Assembly: GCA_050942995.1 (NCBI GenBank)
Contig: JBMNOI010000055.1
Span: 1 to 24,429 of the forward strand
Source: JBMNOI01 sp050942995
Lineage (GTDB): Bacteria; Chloroflexota; Anaerolineae; UBA1429
Length of the DNA: 24,429 nucleotides
Direction: 5' to 3'
Part shown: piece after piece, positions 7,221 to 15,491 of the stretch
How positions within the stretch are numbered: position 1 is the first letter of the stretch
Layout: every line of letters begins with the position of its first letter
The notes under the pieces: model-generated
Told to the model about the DNA's origin: nothing
The model's database searches: none
Seen by the model: only the letters and a program-made list of their open reading frames with translations
Made by a program: the position numbers and the translations under genes

Positions 7221-9734
7221 GTGAAGCGATCAATACGAACGATGATTGTGCTGCAGACGGGGCTCTGCCTGTTGCTTCTGGCCGGCATCAGCACAGGGTA
7301 TGCTGCCATCACGCAACGCAATACGGCTCTGGCGTCGGCTCAGGACCAACTCGCGGCAGTGGCCTCCAATCAGGCCAGCGAAGTGGCCGGTGAGATGAAC
7401 TTGGCCCTTTCAACCACCCGTACCCTGGCGCAAGCGCTGGCGGCGATGCGCAAGGATCAGGGGCGGCCATCTCGCAATCAGGTGAACAGTATCTTGCAAC
7501 AGGTGTTGGAGGAGAACCCCATGTTCCTGGGTATATATACGCTCTGGGAGCCCAACGCCTTTGATCAGCAGGATACGATGCACCGCGGCCAAAAGGGGCA
7601 CGACCATACCGGCCGATTCATCCCTTACTGGAGGCGCGGGGGGGATGATATCATACTCGAGCCGTTGAAGGATTACGAGGTCGAGGGGGCAGGAGACTAT
7701 TATCAGATCCCCAAGCGCACGCAAAATGAGGCGGTTCTGGAGCCGTACTATTACGAGATCGGCGGCAGTACCGTGCTCCTCACATCGATTGTGGCACCCA
7801 TCATGATCGACGGAGAGTTCTACGGCATTGCCGGGGTCGATATCGCCATCGATACCCTGCAGGAGATGGCCGATGAGCTGGATCTGTACAATGGCACGGC
7901 ACGCATGGCTATCATAAGCCATGAAGGCGTTCTGGTCGGCGTGACGGGCCAGTCCGCCTTTGTGGGCAAGACCGTGGGCGAATACAGTGCCAATCTCGCC
8001 CTAGGCCTGGAAGGAATTCACAACGATCGTCATCAGGTTTGGGAACGGGGCGGTCTGGTGAACGTCTTTATTCCCATCGCCATTGGTGATACCGATGCAC
8101 CGTGGGCGGTGGCGATCACTGCGCCGGTGGATAGCATCACGGCGCAGGCCATGGCCAATATGTGGCGACAGATCGCTATTGGGGTGGCGCTTACGGTGGC
8201 GGCGCTGATCCTGCTGTGGGTGACCTCTGGTCGCATCTCTGCACCCATCGCTCACATGGCGACGATGGCGATGCGGCTTTCCGAAGGCATTCTGGATCAG
8301 AATATCGATATCCAACGCAACGACGAGGTGGGACAACTGGCCGATGCCTTCCGAAGAATGATCGGGTATCAGCGCCGTATGGCCGATGCCGCAGAGCGTA
8401 TCGCCGACGGTGACCTGACGGTCGAGGTGACGCCTCAATCCAAACAAGATCGACTGGGCACGGCTTTTGCGCGGATGCTACAGGGGTTGCGTGAACTCGT
8501 CGGTCAGGTGACGGAGCAGGCCATGCAGGTTGCAGATGCCAGCAGGCAGATCACCGACGCTGTGGAGCAGGCCGGTCAGGCGACTCAGCAGGTGGCGGCG
8601 ACGATGCAACAGGTGGCGGCGGGTACGGCACAGCAGACCGAGGCGATCGGCGAGGGCAGTGTTCAGGTCGACAAGATGGTGGCCATAATGGAAGAGATCG
8701 CCCGTGGCGCAGAAGAGCAATCGGACGCCGTACAGCGTGCCTCTGCCGGCGTCACGCAGATGTCGTCGACTATCGAGCAGATCGCCCGTAACACGCAGAG
8801 CGGCGCCGATGCCGGTCGTCGTGCAGCGGATAGCGCCCAAAACGGCGCGCAGCAGGTGAACCGCACTGTGGCGGCGATGAACGATATCAAGGCACGTGTA
8901 TCCGAAGCCGGGGATCGTGTGCAGCAGATGCATGCCCAATCCGCACAGATTGGTGCCATCGTCGAGACCATCGATGACATCGCCGAGCAAACCAATCTGT
9001 TGGCGCTGAATGCCGCCATCGAGGCGGCTCGGGCCGGCGAGCAGGGCCGCGGCTTTGCCGTGGTGGCCGACGAAGTGCGCAAGCTGGCCGAACGATCGGG
9101 CGAGGCGACCAAAGAGATCGCCCAGCTCATTACGACGGTGCAGAGCGGTATCGAGAGCGCTGTAACGGCCATGACGGCCAGTCTGGAGCAGGTCGAGTCC
9201 GGCGCCATTCTGGCCGGTGAGGCCGGTGACGCGCTGAACGACATTTTGGATGCCGCTCAGGAAGTGAGCGATGAGGTGCAGCATATCGCCGCGGCAGTGC
9301 AAGAGATGGCGGCGGCCAGTAGCGAGGTTGTGGCCGCTATGGACAGTGTATCGACGGTGGCTGAGGGAAATCGCACGATGACGGCGCAGAGCATGGCCAG
9401 TTCCGATGAGATCAGCCGCGCGATTCAGAATGTGGTCAGCGTGAGCGAAGAGAACAGCGCCGCCTCGGAGGAGGTCAGCGCCATGACCGAAGAGGTCAGC
9501 GCACAGACCGAGCAGGTGATGGCGGCGGCTCATTCCCTGAGCGATATGGCGACCAGCCTGCAACAGGTGGTGGGGCGATTCCGCCTTGCAACCGCCGGAC
9601 TGGTCGATGCGAAACGAGAAGAGACCGCATCCGCCGAACAGAATGGGGATGGCTCCAACGGGCGCAACGGCAGTCGCCCCGATGTGACGCGAGACTTATC
9701 GCAAGAAAGGGAACCGGTTCTGTCGGCGAATTAA
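7221..9734 (+). CDS. Methyl-accepting chemotaxis protein with dCache sensor and tandem HAMP
   Basis: An 837-residue transmembrane chemoreceptor. TM1 spans about residues 8-30 and TM2 about 313-338. Between them lies an extracytoplasmic double-Cache sensor with the typical HTGRFIPYWRR block, DYYQIPKRTQ, EPYYYEIGGSTVLLTSIVAPI and a GVDI aspartate near 213. Two HAMP units follow TM2 (about 333-440), then a long coiled-coil signalling domain whose conserved hairpin tip (EQTNLLALNAAIEAARAGEQ) is near residues 590-610. It should sense a small ligand, possibly an amino acid or related compound, and control CheA. There is no C-terminal NWETF-like CheR tether, and no che gene is in the window, so it is an orphan receptor here. 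Translation starts at GTG 7221, with GGAG at 7210-7213. Confidence 0.93.
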   Translation: MKRSIRTMIVLQTGLCLLLLAGISTGYAAITQRNTALASAQDQLAAVASNQASEVAGEMNLALSTTRTLAQALAAMRKDQGRPSRNQVNSILQQVLEENPMFLGIYTLWEPNAFDQQDTMHRGQKGHDHTGRFIPYWRRGGDDIILEPLKDYEVEGAGDYYQIPKRTQNEAVLEPYYYEIGGSTVLLTSIVAPIMIDGEFYGIAGVDIAIDTLQEMADELDLYNGTARMAIISHEGVLVGVTGQSAFVGKTVGEYSANLALGLEGIHNDRHQVWERGGLVNVFIPIAIGDTDAPWAVAITAPVDSITAQAMANMWRQIAIGVALTVAALILLWVTSGRISAPIAHMATMAMRLSEGILDQNIDIQRNDEVGQLADAFRRMIGYQRRMADAAERIADGDLTVEVTPQSKQDRLGTAFARMLQGLRELVGQVTEQAMQVADASRQITDAVEQAGQATQQVAATMQQVAAGTAQQTEAIGEGSVQVDKMVAIMEEIARGAEEQSDAVQRASAGVTQMSSTIEQIARNTQSGADAGRRAADSAQNGAQQVNRTVAAMNDIKARVSEAGDRVQQMHAQSAQIGAIVETIDDIAEQTNLLALNAAIEAARAGEQGRGFAVVADEVRKLAERSGEATKEIAQLITTVQSGIESAVTAMTASLEQVESGAILAGEAGDALNDILDAAQEVSDEVQHIAAAVQEMAAASSEVVAAMDSVSTVAEGNRTMTAQSMASSDEISRAIQNVVSVSEENSAASEEVSAMTEEVSAQTEQVMAAAHSLSDMATSLQQVVGRFRLATAGLVDAKREETASAEQNGDGSNGRNGSRPDVTRDLSQEREPVLSAN

Positions 9735-9751
9735 TGATAGTCATTACCGAT

Positions 9752-9803
9752 CGACAGTGGGGAGATCGCTCAACGGCGAGCGATCTCCCCACTGTCGTGT
9801 TTT
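9752..9803 (+). terminator. Intrinsic terminator after the chemoreceptor gene
   Basis: A perfect 19-bp stem (9752-9770 with 9779-9797) with an 8-base loop is followed by TGTTTT. It begins 17 bases after the stop at 9734. Confidence 0.85.
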
Positions 9804-9868
9804 GCCGAGTAGATTTGCACTTTCCAAAGGCCTCTGCCAGGACCGCCTTGTTTGCCGCGCGGAAGGCC

Positions 9869-9896
9869 TTGACTTTTCAGCGGGCGCATCTAAGAT
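9869..9896 (+). promoter_or_regulatory. Sigma70-like promoter of the RraA-like gene
   Basis: TTGACT (9869-9874), a 16-base spacer and TAAGAT (9891-9896) lie about 90 bases before ATG 9988, downstream of the previous terminator. Confidence 0.65.
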
Positions 9897-9987
9897 GTCG
9901 GCAATATTCTGCGCTGCCAGTATTCCACTTCGATGGCCGTACCTGGAGTCAAGGTGGCCGCCAGTCACATCATCGAGAGGGTTCGAG

Positions 9988-10725
9988 ATGATCCAAACAC
10001 CGGATATCGTGCGCCCGTCCAAAGAGTTGATCGAGAGCTTGTCCGGCATTAGCGCCGCAACGGCGGCCGGGGAATTGAGTCGTCTGGGGATTCGCGATCC
10101 CCACATTCGCGGCCCTGTGAGTTTTACCCCCGGCAAAAAGGTCGTCGGCCCCGCGCTCACCCTCCAGTTCATGCCCAAACGAGAGGATCTGCACAGCGGC
10201 CAGGAGTATCAGGACCCCGAGCGCCAGCTTCACCGTCACGTCCTCTATCACACCCAGCCGGGAGATATCGTGGTGGTGGATGCGCGTGGTGATATGGCCA
10301 GCGGTGTCTTTGGTGAGATGATGCTGACCTATTTTATGGGCAGAGGGGGCCTGGGGGTTGTGCTGGACGGCTGCATTCGCGATTTCCCCTACGCCAAGGA
10401 ACTCGGGCTCGGCCTGTGGCTGCGCGGTGTGACGCCCAACTATCACACGCAGACCAACATCTTTCCCTTTGCCGTGAACGTGCCCGTGGCCTGCGGAGAT
10501 ACTCTGGTGATGCCCGGGGATATTATCATCGCCGACGACGACGGTGCGGTGGTGGTGCCGGCCAAGCTGGCGCCCGAACTGCAGAAAAAAGCCAGCGAAC
10601 ATGCCGAATGGGAGGATTTCACCCGCATGCGCCTGGCGCAGGGCGGTGATCTACGCAAGTACTACCCTCTGTCAGATGAGGCGTGGATCGAGTATGAAGA
10701 GTGGAAAAAGACACAGGGGCAATAG
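9988..10725 (+). CDS. RraA family protein (HMG aldolase / oxaloacetate decarboxylase-like)
   Basis: A 245-residue member of the RraA fold. The active-site signature is present: a GVFGE block at about 106-110 and, twenty-odd residues later, C-I-R131-D132 (DGCIRDFPYAKELG), followed by GDIIIADDDGAVVVP at 177-191. In this superfamily these residues bind a divalent metal and a 2-keto acid, and members cleave 4-hydroxy-4-methyl-2-oxoglutarate or decarboxylate oxaloacetate; others were named for RNase E inhibition. An enzymatic role is more likely here than RNase regulation, given the R-D motif and the longer N- and C-termini. The frame stays open upstream to 9757, but that part lies in the previous terminator and the promoter; GAGAGGG (9974-9980) supports ATG 9988. 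It is monocistronic, ending at a strong terminator. Confidence 0.82.
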   Translation: MIQTPDIVRPSKELIESLSGISAATAAGELSRLGIRDPHIRGPVSFTPGKKVVGPALTLQFMPKREDLHSGQEYQDPERQLHRHVLYHTQPGDIVVVDARGDMASGVFGEMMLTYFMGRGGLGVVLDGCIRDFPYAKELGLGLWLRGVTPNYHTQTNIFPFAVNVPVACGDTLVMPGDIIIADDDGAVVVPAKLAPELQKKASEHAEWEDFTRMRLAQGGDLRKYYPLSDEAWIEYEEWKKTQGQ

Positions 10726-10747
10726 ATCCTGTCACTGACCGATCATA

Positions 10748-10780
10748 CCCCCCGGGGATTTGTCCATCGGGGGGCTTTTT
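10748..10780 (+). terminator. Intrinsic terminator after the RraA-like gene
   Basis: CCCCCCG (10748-10754) pairs with CGGGGGG (10768-10774) and is followed by CTTTTT (10775-10780). Confidence 0.85.
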
Positions 10781-10852
10781 GCGTCCGACATCACTTTCCG
10801 AAGGGCTCTCTCCGCCACCTCTGGAAGGTGGTTGTCTCTGATCTCGACTTCG

Positions 10853-10881
10853 TTGTTGAAAACGCGCCCCTCATGTAGAAT
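10853..10881 (+). promoter_or_regulatory. Sigma70-like promoter of the ferredoxin/AOR operon
   Basis: TTGTTG (10853-10858), a 17-base spacer and TAGAAT (10876-10881) lie about 50 bases before the ferredoxin start. A small hairpin, CCACCT/AGGTGG (about 10815-10831), sits just upstream. Confidence 0.6.
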
Positions 10882-10929
10882 GGAATACACCGGACGCAGC
10901 GAAAGGATCATCTATCACAGGGGGAATCG

Positions 10930-11373
10930 ATGCCAGAGGACACCGTCATCGCCGTTGAGGCGCTGTGTCGCGATTGTCAGGCCTGTACGCTGGCCTGCTC
11001 ACTGTATCATGAGCGAGTTTGTAGCCCCGCATTGGCCCGGCTGGTCGTCTCCAAGGACATGTCCACCTACCAATTCCGCATTCAGATCTGTCGCCACTGT
11101 GATGATCCGGCGTGCTACGCCGCCTGCCCCGTAGATGCCATGCATATGGATGATGACGGCGTGGTCACGATCTCGGACGATGCCTGTATCCGTTGTGGCG
11201 CCTGTGCTCAGGCCTGTCCTTATGACGCCATCTTTTACAACGAGGCTGCGGATCGCTACCTGAAGTGTGATCTGTGCACCGGCCGGGCCGAAGGGCCGTT
11301 GTGTGTCGAGATCTGTCCGGTGGGCGCGCTGCACCTCTCGTCTATGATGACAGATGCGAAAGAGGAGGCGTAA
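10930..11373 (+). CDS. Four-cluster [4Fe-4S] ferredoxin subunit, partner of AOR-family enzyme
   Basis: A 147-residue electron-transfer protein with sixteen cysteines in four [4Fe-4S] motifs: Cys13/16/19/23, Cys54/57/62/66 (with CP), Cys86/89/92/96 (with CP) and Cys113/116/125/129 (with CP). One extra cysteine is at 31. This is the HycB/DmsB-like arrangement, also found as the small polyferredoxin subunit of AOR-type oxidoreductases such as the AorA subunit of aromatic aldehyde AOR and related small subunits of WOR-type enzymes. No signal peptide or Tat motif is seen, so it is cytoplasmic. The stop at 11373 is one base before the ATG of the AOR gene at 11375, so the two are almost certainly co-transcribed and translationally coupled. 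The start is ATG 10930 with an AGGGGG Shine-Dalgarno. The ultimate redox partner is not in the window. Confidence 0.88.
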   Translation: MPEDTVIAVEALCRDCQACTLACSLYHERVCSPALARLVVSKDMSTYQFRIQICRHCDDPACYAACPVDAMHMDDDGVVTISDDACIRCGACAQACPYDAIFYNEAADRYLKCDLCTGRAEGPLCVEICPVGALHLSSMMTDAKEEA

Positions 11374-11374
11374 C

Positions 11375-13315
11375 ATGGCATTCGGTTGGATGGGTCGCAT
11401 TCTGGATATCGACCTGTCTGCGGGGACCATCGGTACACGCGATACGATGGCCTATGCGGATGACTATATCGGCGGTCGCGCGCTGGCGGCGCGTATCGCC
11501 TGGGACGAGATCCCGCCGGGTATCGACGCATTCGACGCCCGAAATCGCATCATCATCGCGACGGGTCCCTTGACCGGCACTCTGGCGCCGACATCGGGGC
11601 GTACGGTGATGAGCGGCATCTCGCCGCGCACCATGCCCATGGCCTGGTATACCCATTCGACGTTGGGCGGCTGGTTCGGCCCCGAACTCAAGTATGTCGG
11701 GTTCGACGGCATCGTTATCTCGGGCGCCTCGGAGCAACCGGTCTATATCGAGATCACGGACGGCACCGCGCAACTGGTGGATGCCACCGATCTGTGGGGG
11801 TTGGACGCCTACGAGACGCAGATGTACCTGCGAGAGCGATTGGGGGGGGCCTCCGCTCAGGCCATGACCATCGGACCGGCGGGCGAGAATAGAGTGCGCT
11901 TTGCCACGGTGCAGCACGCCGAGGAGAACGCCGCCGGCCATAGCGGCTTTGGCGCGGTGTGGGGCAGCAAGAACCTCAAGGCGATCGTCGTGCGGGGCAC
12001 CGGACAGGTCCAGGTGGCCGATGCCGACGCTCTGCTTTGTGAGGTATCGCGCGCCGGAAGCTATCAACGAACACCGGTTTCGGCCTATGTGGACGAAAAC
12101 CCGGGGGCAGATCGCAGGCCGGTGTGCAGCCAGTCGTGTCGCTTTAACTGTGGCGTGGCCCATTATCGCCGCACCCGATCAGGGCGCACCATTCCCACCT
12201 TTTGCATCGGGCCGATCTGGGTGAGCGAGGATTCCATGTCTCTCACCGCTTATGACGCTGCGGGCGTGCGGGTGCCGGCGGCCTGTAACTTTGGTGTGGA
12301 ATACGAGGGCGATCTGCACCAGCTTTGCAATCGGCTGGGGCTAGACCTCTGGTTCCGGCTGGTGATGCAGCCGTGGCTCATTCGATGCACCGAGTTGGGG
12401 CTGCGCGAAATTCGCGGCCACGCCATCGCCCCCGAATCGGGGGAGTGGTTCGAGGAGTTGATGCGCCAGATCGCCCATCGCCGGGGGCTCGGCGCCATTC
12501 TGGCCGACGGGCTGGCCCGCGCCATGGATACACTGGAGAGGGATCTGCCCGACGAATTGCTTCATCTGGGGCGCGAGATGGAGTTTGACTTTGGCTTTCC
12601 TGCCCACCGCGAGGGGCGCTTCTGGGATGAGGAGCCGCTGCCCTTCTGGGCTATCTCGGCCATGCTGCATATCAGCACCAGCCGAGATCCGACCATCGGC
12701 ACCCATTCGAGCTCGTTGATGCTGGCGGATCTGTTGCTGGCCGATCGCGAGCATGCCCTGCGCCAGTTTCGCATCCTGTCGGAAAAGGTCTGGGGCTATC
12801 CCGAGGCGCTGGAGCCGACGCTGGAGCGCAAGGCGCCGGTGGCCGTCTGGAGCCAGGATCAGCACATACTCATCGACTCGCTGCCGATGTGTGATTTTGC
12901 CTTTCCGCGGTTAGTGCGGCCCATGTCGGGGCGCGATGAATGGCAGGCGACGGAGGATATTATCGGCGATTTGGACCTGGACCGGCGTCTTTTTGCGGCG
13001 GTGACGGGGCGTGAGGTGACCCGGGACAAGTTGACGGCCGTGGCTCGGCGAGGGTTCACCCTGGAACGGGCGCTGCTGGCCCGCGCCGGTCGTTCGCGAG
13101 CCGTTGAAGAGCGACTGGCCCCTCACTTTGAGCTCCCCTGTCGCGCTGACGGCACCCGGGTGGATCGTCGGGGCTTTATGCGCTTGATGGATGAATACTA
13201 TACCGAGCGAGGGTGGGATCTGACTCACGGATGGCCCGAGGCGGACACGCTACGCGGCCTGGGACTGGATGACGTAATCCCGACTATGGAGGCGTTGCGT
13301 CGGTCGGTCGATTGA
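11375..13315 (+). CDS. Aldehyde:ferredoxin oxidoreductase (AOR) family tungsten/molybdenum enzyme
   Basis: A 646-residue catalytic subunit of the AOR family, which binds a W- or Mo-bis-pyranopterin and one [4Fe-4S] cluster and oxidises aldehydes or related substrates. The N-terminal domain shows GGRALAARI, ATGPLTGTLAPTSGRT, GGWFGPELKYVGFDGIVISG, TIGPAGENRVRFA and GAVWGSKNLKAIVVRG. The cluster ligands are probably Cys251, Cys255, Cys259 and Cys506 (in LPMCDFAF). The first three are spaced C-x3-C-x3-C instead of the usual C-x2-C-x3-C. The start is ATG 11375, with GAGGAGG (11362-11368) inside the end of the ferredoxin gene. Aldehyde, aromatic acid or sugar-derived substrates are all possible; the AorC-like FAD subunit of some AOR complexes is absent. 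The hairpin at 13350-13380 closes the unit. Confidence 0.85.
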   Translation: MAFGWMGRILDIDLSAGTIGTRDTMAYADDYIGGRALAARIAWDEIPPGIDAFDARNRIIIATGPLTGTLAPTSGRTVMSGISPRTMPMAWYTHSTLGGWFGPELKYVGFDGIVISGASEQPVYIEITDGTAQLVDATDLWGLDAYETQMYLRERLGGASAQAMTIGPAGENRVRFATVQHAEENAAGHSGFGAVWGSKNLKAIVVRGTGQVQVADADALLCEVSRAGSYQRTPVSAYVDENPGADRRPVCSQSCRFNCGVAHYRRTRSGRTIPTFCIGPIWVSEDSMSLTAYDAAGVRVPAACNFGVEYEGDLHQLCNRLGLDLWFRLVMQPWLIRCTELGLREIRGHAIAPESGEWFEELMRQIAHRRGLGAILADGLARAMDTLERDLPDELLHLGREMEFDFGFPAHREGRFWDEEPLPFWAISAMLHISTSRDPTIGTHSSSLMLADLLLADREHALRQFRILSEKVWGYPEALEPTLERKAPVAVWSQDQHILIDSLPMCDFAFPRLVRPMSGRDEWQATEDIIGDLDLDRRLFAAVTGREVTRDKLTAVARRGFTLERALLARAGRSRAVEERLAPHFELPCRADGTRVDRRGFMRLMDEYYTERGWDLTHGWPEADTLRGLGLDDVIPTMEALRRSVD

Positions 13316-13349
13316 TCGGTTCAGAGACAGCCGATCAAACATAAAACAA

Positions 13350-13380
13350 GGGGCCGAACGACAGATCGTCGTTCGGCCCC
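13350..13380 (-). terminator. Shared terminator of the convergent AOR and dehydrogenase genes
   Basis: A perfect 13-bp stem (13350-13362 with 13368-13380) has a 5-base loop. On the minus strand it is followed by CTTGTTTTATG, a good T-run for the dehydrogenase gene. On the plus strand only ATTGATTCT follows, so it would be weaker for the AOR operon. Confidence 0.8.
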
Positions 13381-13401
13381 ATTGATTCTCGATATCGATG
13401 C

Positions 13402-14490
13402 CTATTCGAATACGTTTACGGTGAGACCCGGCTTGAACGGCTCGGGGCGCTCGACCGAGCTTTCCAGTATCACATGGCGCCCCTCGCGCGAGGCGTCGTG
13501 GATGGCGTGGAACACGTCCAGGGCGTGGTACATCAGCTCGCCGTTGGCGCGGAACGGCCGGCCGGTGCGCACCGCATAGGCCATATCGGCGATGCCCAGG
13601 CCGCGGCTGTTCTGCGAGTAGCCGTGGGTGTAGGGCATCTGTCGCGTCTCGCCATCGCGGCGGCGGATGGTCACGGCGCCGTCGAACATGTTGGGATCGT
13701 TGCAGATCATGATCCCCTCGGTGCCATAGATCTCCATGCGCGGATTGTAGCCAAAGATCTCACAGGTGGTGGTGAGCACGGCATTCACCTGATGGTCGAA
13801 ATCCAGCACCGCGCACACGCTCAACGGCGTTTCGACGCTCCAGCGCTGGCCGAAATTGGGCGAGAGGGGGTTGGTGTCCTCTTTTTCGGGAAACGGCGTC
13901 TGTGCCGAGCCGGTGGCGCGACGCACCGGACCCAACAGGTGCACCAGACCGGTGACGAAATAGGGGCCCATGTCGAACATGGGGCCCACGCCCCGGGTGT
14001 GGTATCGGTGAACGTTCACGCCCATGGCGATAAAGCCGGTGGCCGTAATCGGGCGGCCGATCCATCCGTCATCCAGCAGCTTGCGGCAGGTCTGCAATCC
14101 GGCGCCCAGGAACGTGTCGGGCGCGCCGCCGATGAGAAGGCCCTTGCTTTTTGCCAGATCTAGCAGATGCTTGCCTTCTTCTCGGGTTACCGCCAACGGC
14201 TTTTCGGTGTAAACGTGCTTGCCCGCCTCCAGCGCGGCCACGCTGACCTCATAGTGGGCCGCCGGCACCGTCAGGTTGACCACCAGCTCCACGTCCGGGT
14301 CGGTGATAAGCTCGTCCACGTTCAGCACCCGCGGAATGCCGAATTGGGTGGCGCGATTTTTGGCGGCCTCGCGCACGATGTCGGCGCAGGCAATCAGATC
14401 CACTGCAAAGGGAAACATGTTGACGAGGTTGTCGATGTAACGCTCGCTGATTCGGCCGCAGCCGATGACGCCTATTTTGACCGGTTTCAT
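13402..14490 (-). CDS. Gfo/Idh/MocA family NAD(P)-dependent dehydrogenase
   Basis: A 362-residue oxidoreductase of normal family length. The N-terminal Rossmann domain starts with VKIGVIGCGRIS (G-x-G-x-x-S type, residues 7-15), then LIACADIV (strand 2 acidic residue, near Asp37), and carries the family EKP motif at 96-98. The C-terminal alpha/beta domain includes GVGPMFDMGPYFVTGLVHLLGP, the helix that provides the usual catalytic Asp/His-type residues. Such enzymes oxidise or reduce sugars, inositols or related cyclitols with NAD(P); the substrate is unknown. The frame is open to 14559, but ATG 14490 is preferred because AAAGGA (14499-14504) is correctly placed and a good promoter lies at 14565-14592. 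It is divergent from the phospholipase-C-like gene. Confidence 0.88.
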   Translation of the reverse strand: MKPVKIGVIGCGRISERYIDNLVNMFPFAVDLIACADIVREAAKNRATQFGIPRVLNVDELITDPDVELVVNLTVPAAHYEVSVAALEAGKHVYTEKPLAVTREEGKHLLDLAKSKGLLIGGAPDTFLGAGLQTCRKLLDDGWIGRPITATGFIAMGVNVHRYHTRGVGPMFDMGPYFVTGLVHLLGPVRRATGSAQTPFPEKEDTNPLSPNFGQRWSVETPLSVCAVLDFDHQVNAVLTTTCEIFGYNPRMEIYGTEGIMICNDPNMFDGAVTIRRRDGETRQMPYTHGYSQNSRGLGIADMAYAVRTGRPFRANGELMYHALDVFHAIHDASREGRHVILESSVERPEPFKPGLTVNVFE

Positions 14491-14564
14491 CTCGTTGTCC
14501 TTTCTGTCGTCGGGCGAATGATCGCGTGGCACCCCACGGGCTGCGGAGGGCCGCACCACCGGGC

Positions 14565-14592
14565 ATTATGCCCCAAACGGCAGCATGGTCAA
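14565..14592 (-). promoter_or_regulatory. Sigma70-like promoter of the Gfo/Idh/MocA gene
   Basis: On the minus strand TTGACC (14592-14587), a 16-base spacer and CATAAT (14570-14565) give a strong match, with a leader of about 70 bases before ATG 14490. Confidence 0.65.
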
Positions 14593-14625
14593 GTAGCGGC
14601 AAAAGATCACGGCGACGGATGCTCA

Positions 14626-14666
14626 TCATCGTGATGTACTCATCGTCACGACGTACTCGTCGTCAC
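14626..14666 (+). repeat. Short imperfect direct repeats between divergent promoters
   Basis: Three imperfect units follow each other: TCATCGTGATGTAC (14626-14639), TCATCGTCACGACGTAC (14640-14656) and TCGTCGTCAC (14657-14666). The block ends exactly where the -35 box of the plus-strand promoter begins (14667) and lies 34 bases beyond the -35 of the divergent promoter. It looks like a regulator-binding array or low-complexity sequence; no regulator gene is adjacent. Confidence 0.5.
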
Positions 14667-14695
14667 TTGCCACCCCTTTTGTTTCCGCATATAGT
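14667..14695 (+). promoter_or_regulatory. Sigma70-like promoter of the phospholipase-C-like gene
   Basis: TTGCCA (14667-14672), a 17-base spacer and TATAGT (14690-14695) precede ATG 14736 by about 40 bases. Confidence 0.65.
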
Positions 14696-14735
14696 TTCAC
14701 TGGCCGAACAATGGCCTGTACGAGAGGAGGATGTC

Positions 14736-15467
14736 ATGCCGTTGCCCATGATTCACCTGGCCGTGGCCGTCGGCGTGCACACCCTGGCCGGACGCGAGCC
14801 CTCTGCCGCGTTTCTGCTGGGGAGTATCGCCCCCGACGCCATCCATATGCGCGACGGAGCCGACCGCAGCGATAAGGAGCGCACTCATCTGGAGGGGGAG
14901 GGAGATATCCCCGGCGGTGGCTGGGTGCGCCCTTATCGGCGGCCGCCCGGCTCTTTTCCGGAAACCGATGATCCGTATGGAGAGGAGAGTGTGCGCCGTT
15001 TCCTCACCGGTGATTACCCGATCGACCCCGATCTGGCGGCGGGGTACGGCGCCCATCTGCTCACCGATCGTTACTGGACGCACGATCTGGCGCAGGCCTA
15101 TCGCGAGCTACAGGCGCGCATCCATCTGTCGCCGGAGGAGCTTCGCACCATCTACTATCGCGAGATGGACCAGATCGATTTCGAGCTATACCGTACCATG
15201 CCCTGGCGAGAGGCGGTGTGGGCCCAACTCGCCGCCGTCGAGCCCCAGGCGGTGCCGGGGCTGCTGAGCGCCGACGAAATCAGCCGCTGGCGCGATCGTA
15301 CCCTCAACTGGTTTGACGGGCTGATGCAAGAGCCGGGCATCACACCGCAGTATGTGATGATGGATGATATTCGGCGGTTTATCGATCAGGCGGCCGGCCG
15401 CATCGCCGCCCTTTACGAGCGGTGGGGAGTGGTGCCCTACGATCGGCCCGCCGATCCATCGCCCTGA
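14736..15467 (+). CDS. Zinc-dependent phospholipase C-like family protein
   Basis: A 243-residue protein resembling the Zn-dependent phospholipase C / S1-P1 nuclease-like helical fold. The conserved pieces are the N-terminal PMIHLAVAVGVH, FLLGSIAPDAIHMR near residues 27-41, a DK-x2-THL block near 50, and GAHLLTDRYW near 108, which supply the histidines and aspartates expected to bind zinc. There is no signal peptide, unlike secreted phospholipases, so it is probably a cytoplasmic metal-dependent hydrolase whose substrate is unknown. ATG 14736 is chosen because GAGGAGG (14724-14730) ends five bases upstream; the ATG at 14731 is out of frame. It has its own promoter preceded by a repeat block. 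No clear terminator follows. Confidence 0.65.
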   Translation: MPLPMIHLAVAVGVHTLAGREPSAAFLLGSIAPDAIHMRDGADRSDKERTHLEGEGDIPGGGWVRPYRRPPGSFPETDDPYGEESVRRFLTGDYPIDPDLAAGYGAHLLTDRYWTHDLAQAYRELQARIHLSPEELRTIYYREMDQIDFELYRTMPWREAVWAQLAAVEPQAVPGLLSADEISRWRDRTLNWFDGLMQEPGITPQYVMMDDIRRFIDQAAGRIAALYERWGVVPYDRPADPSP

Positions 15468-15491
15468 TGCGTCTGCATGCTACCCGGTCTC

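Noticed and set aside
8478..9563. A 361-residue open frame on the minus strand inside the chemoreceptor
   Set aside because: It is the shadow of the repetitive coiled-coil coding sequence; its composition (many H, L, R, G) is typical of an antisense frame.
9757..9987. N-terminal extension of the RraA-like protein
   Set aside because: The extended frame begins in the preceding terminator and covers a good promoter at 9869-9896; a Shine-Dalgarno supports ATG 9988.
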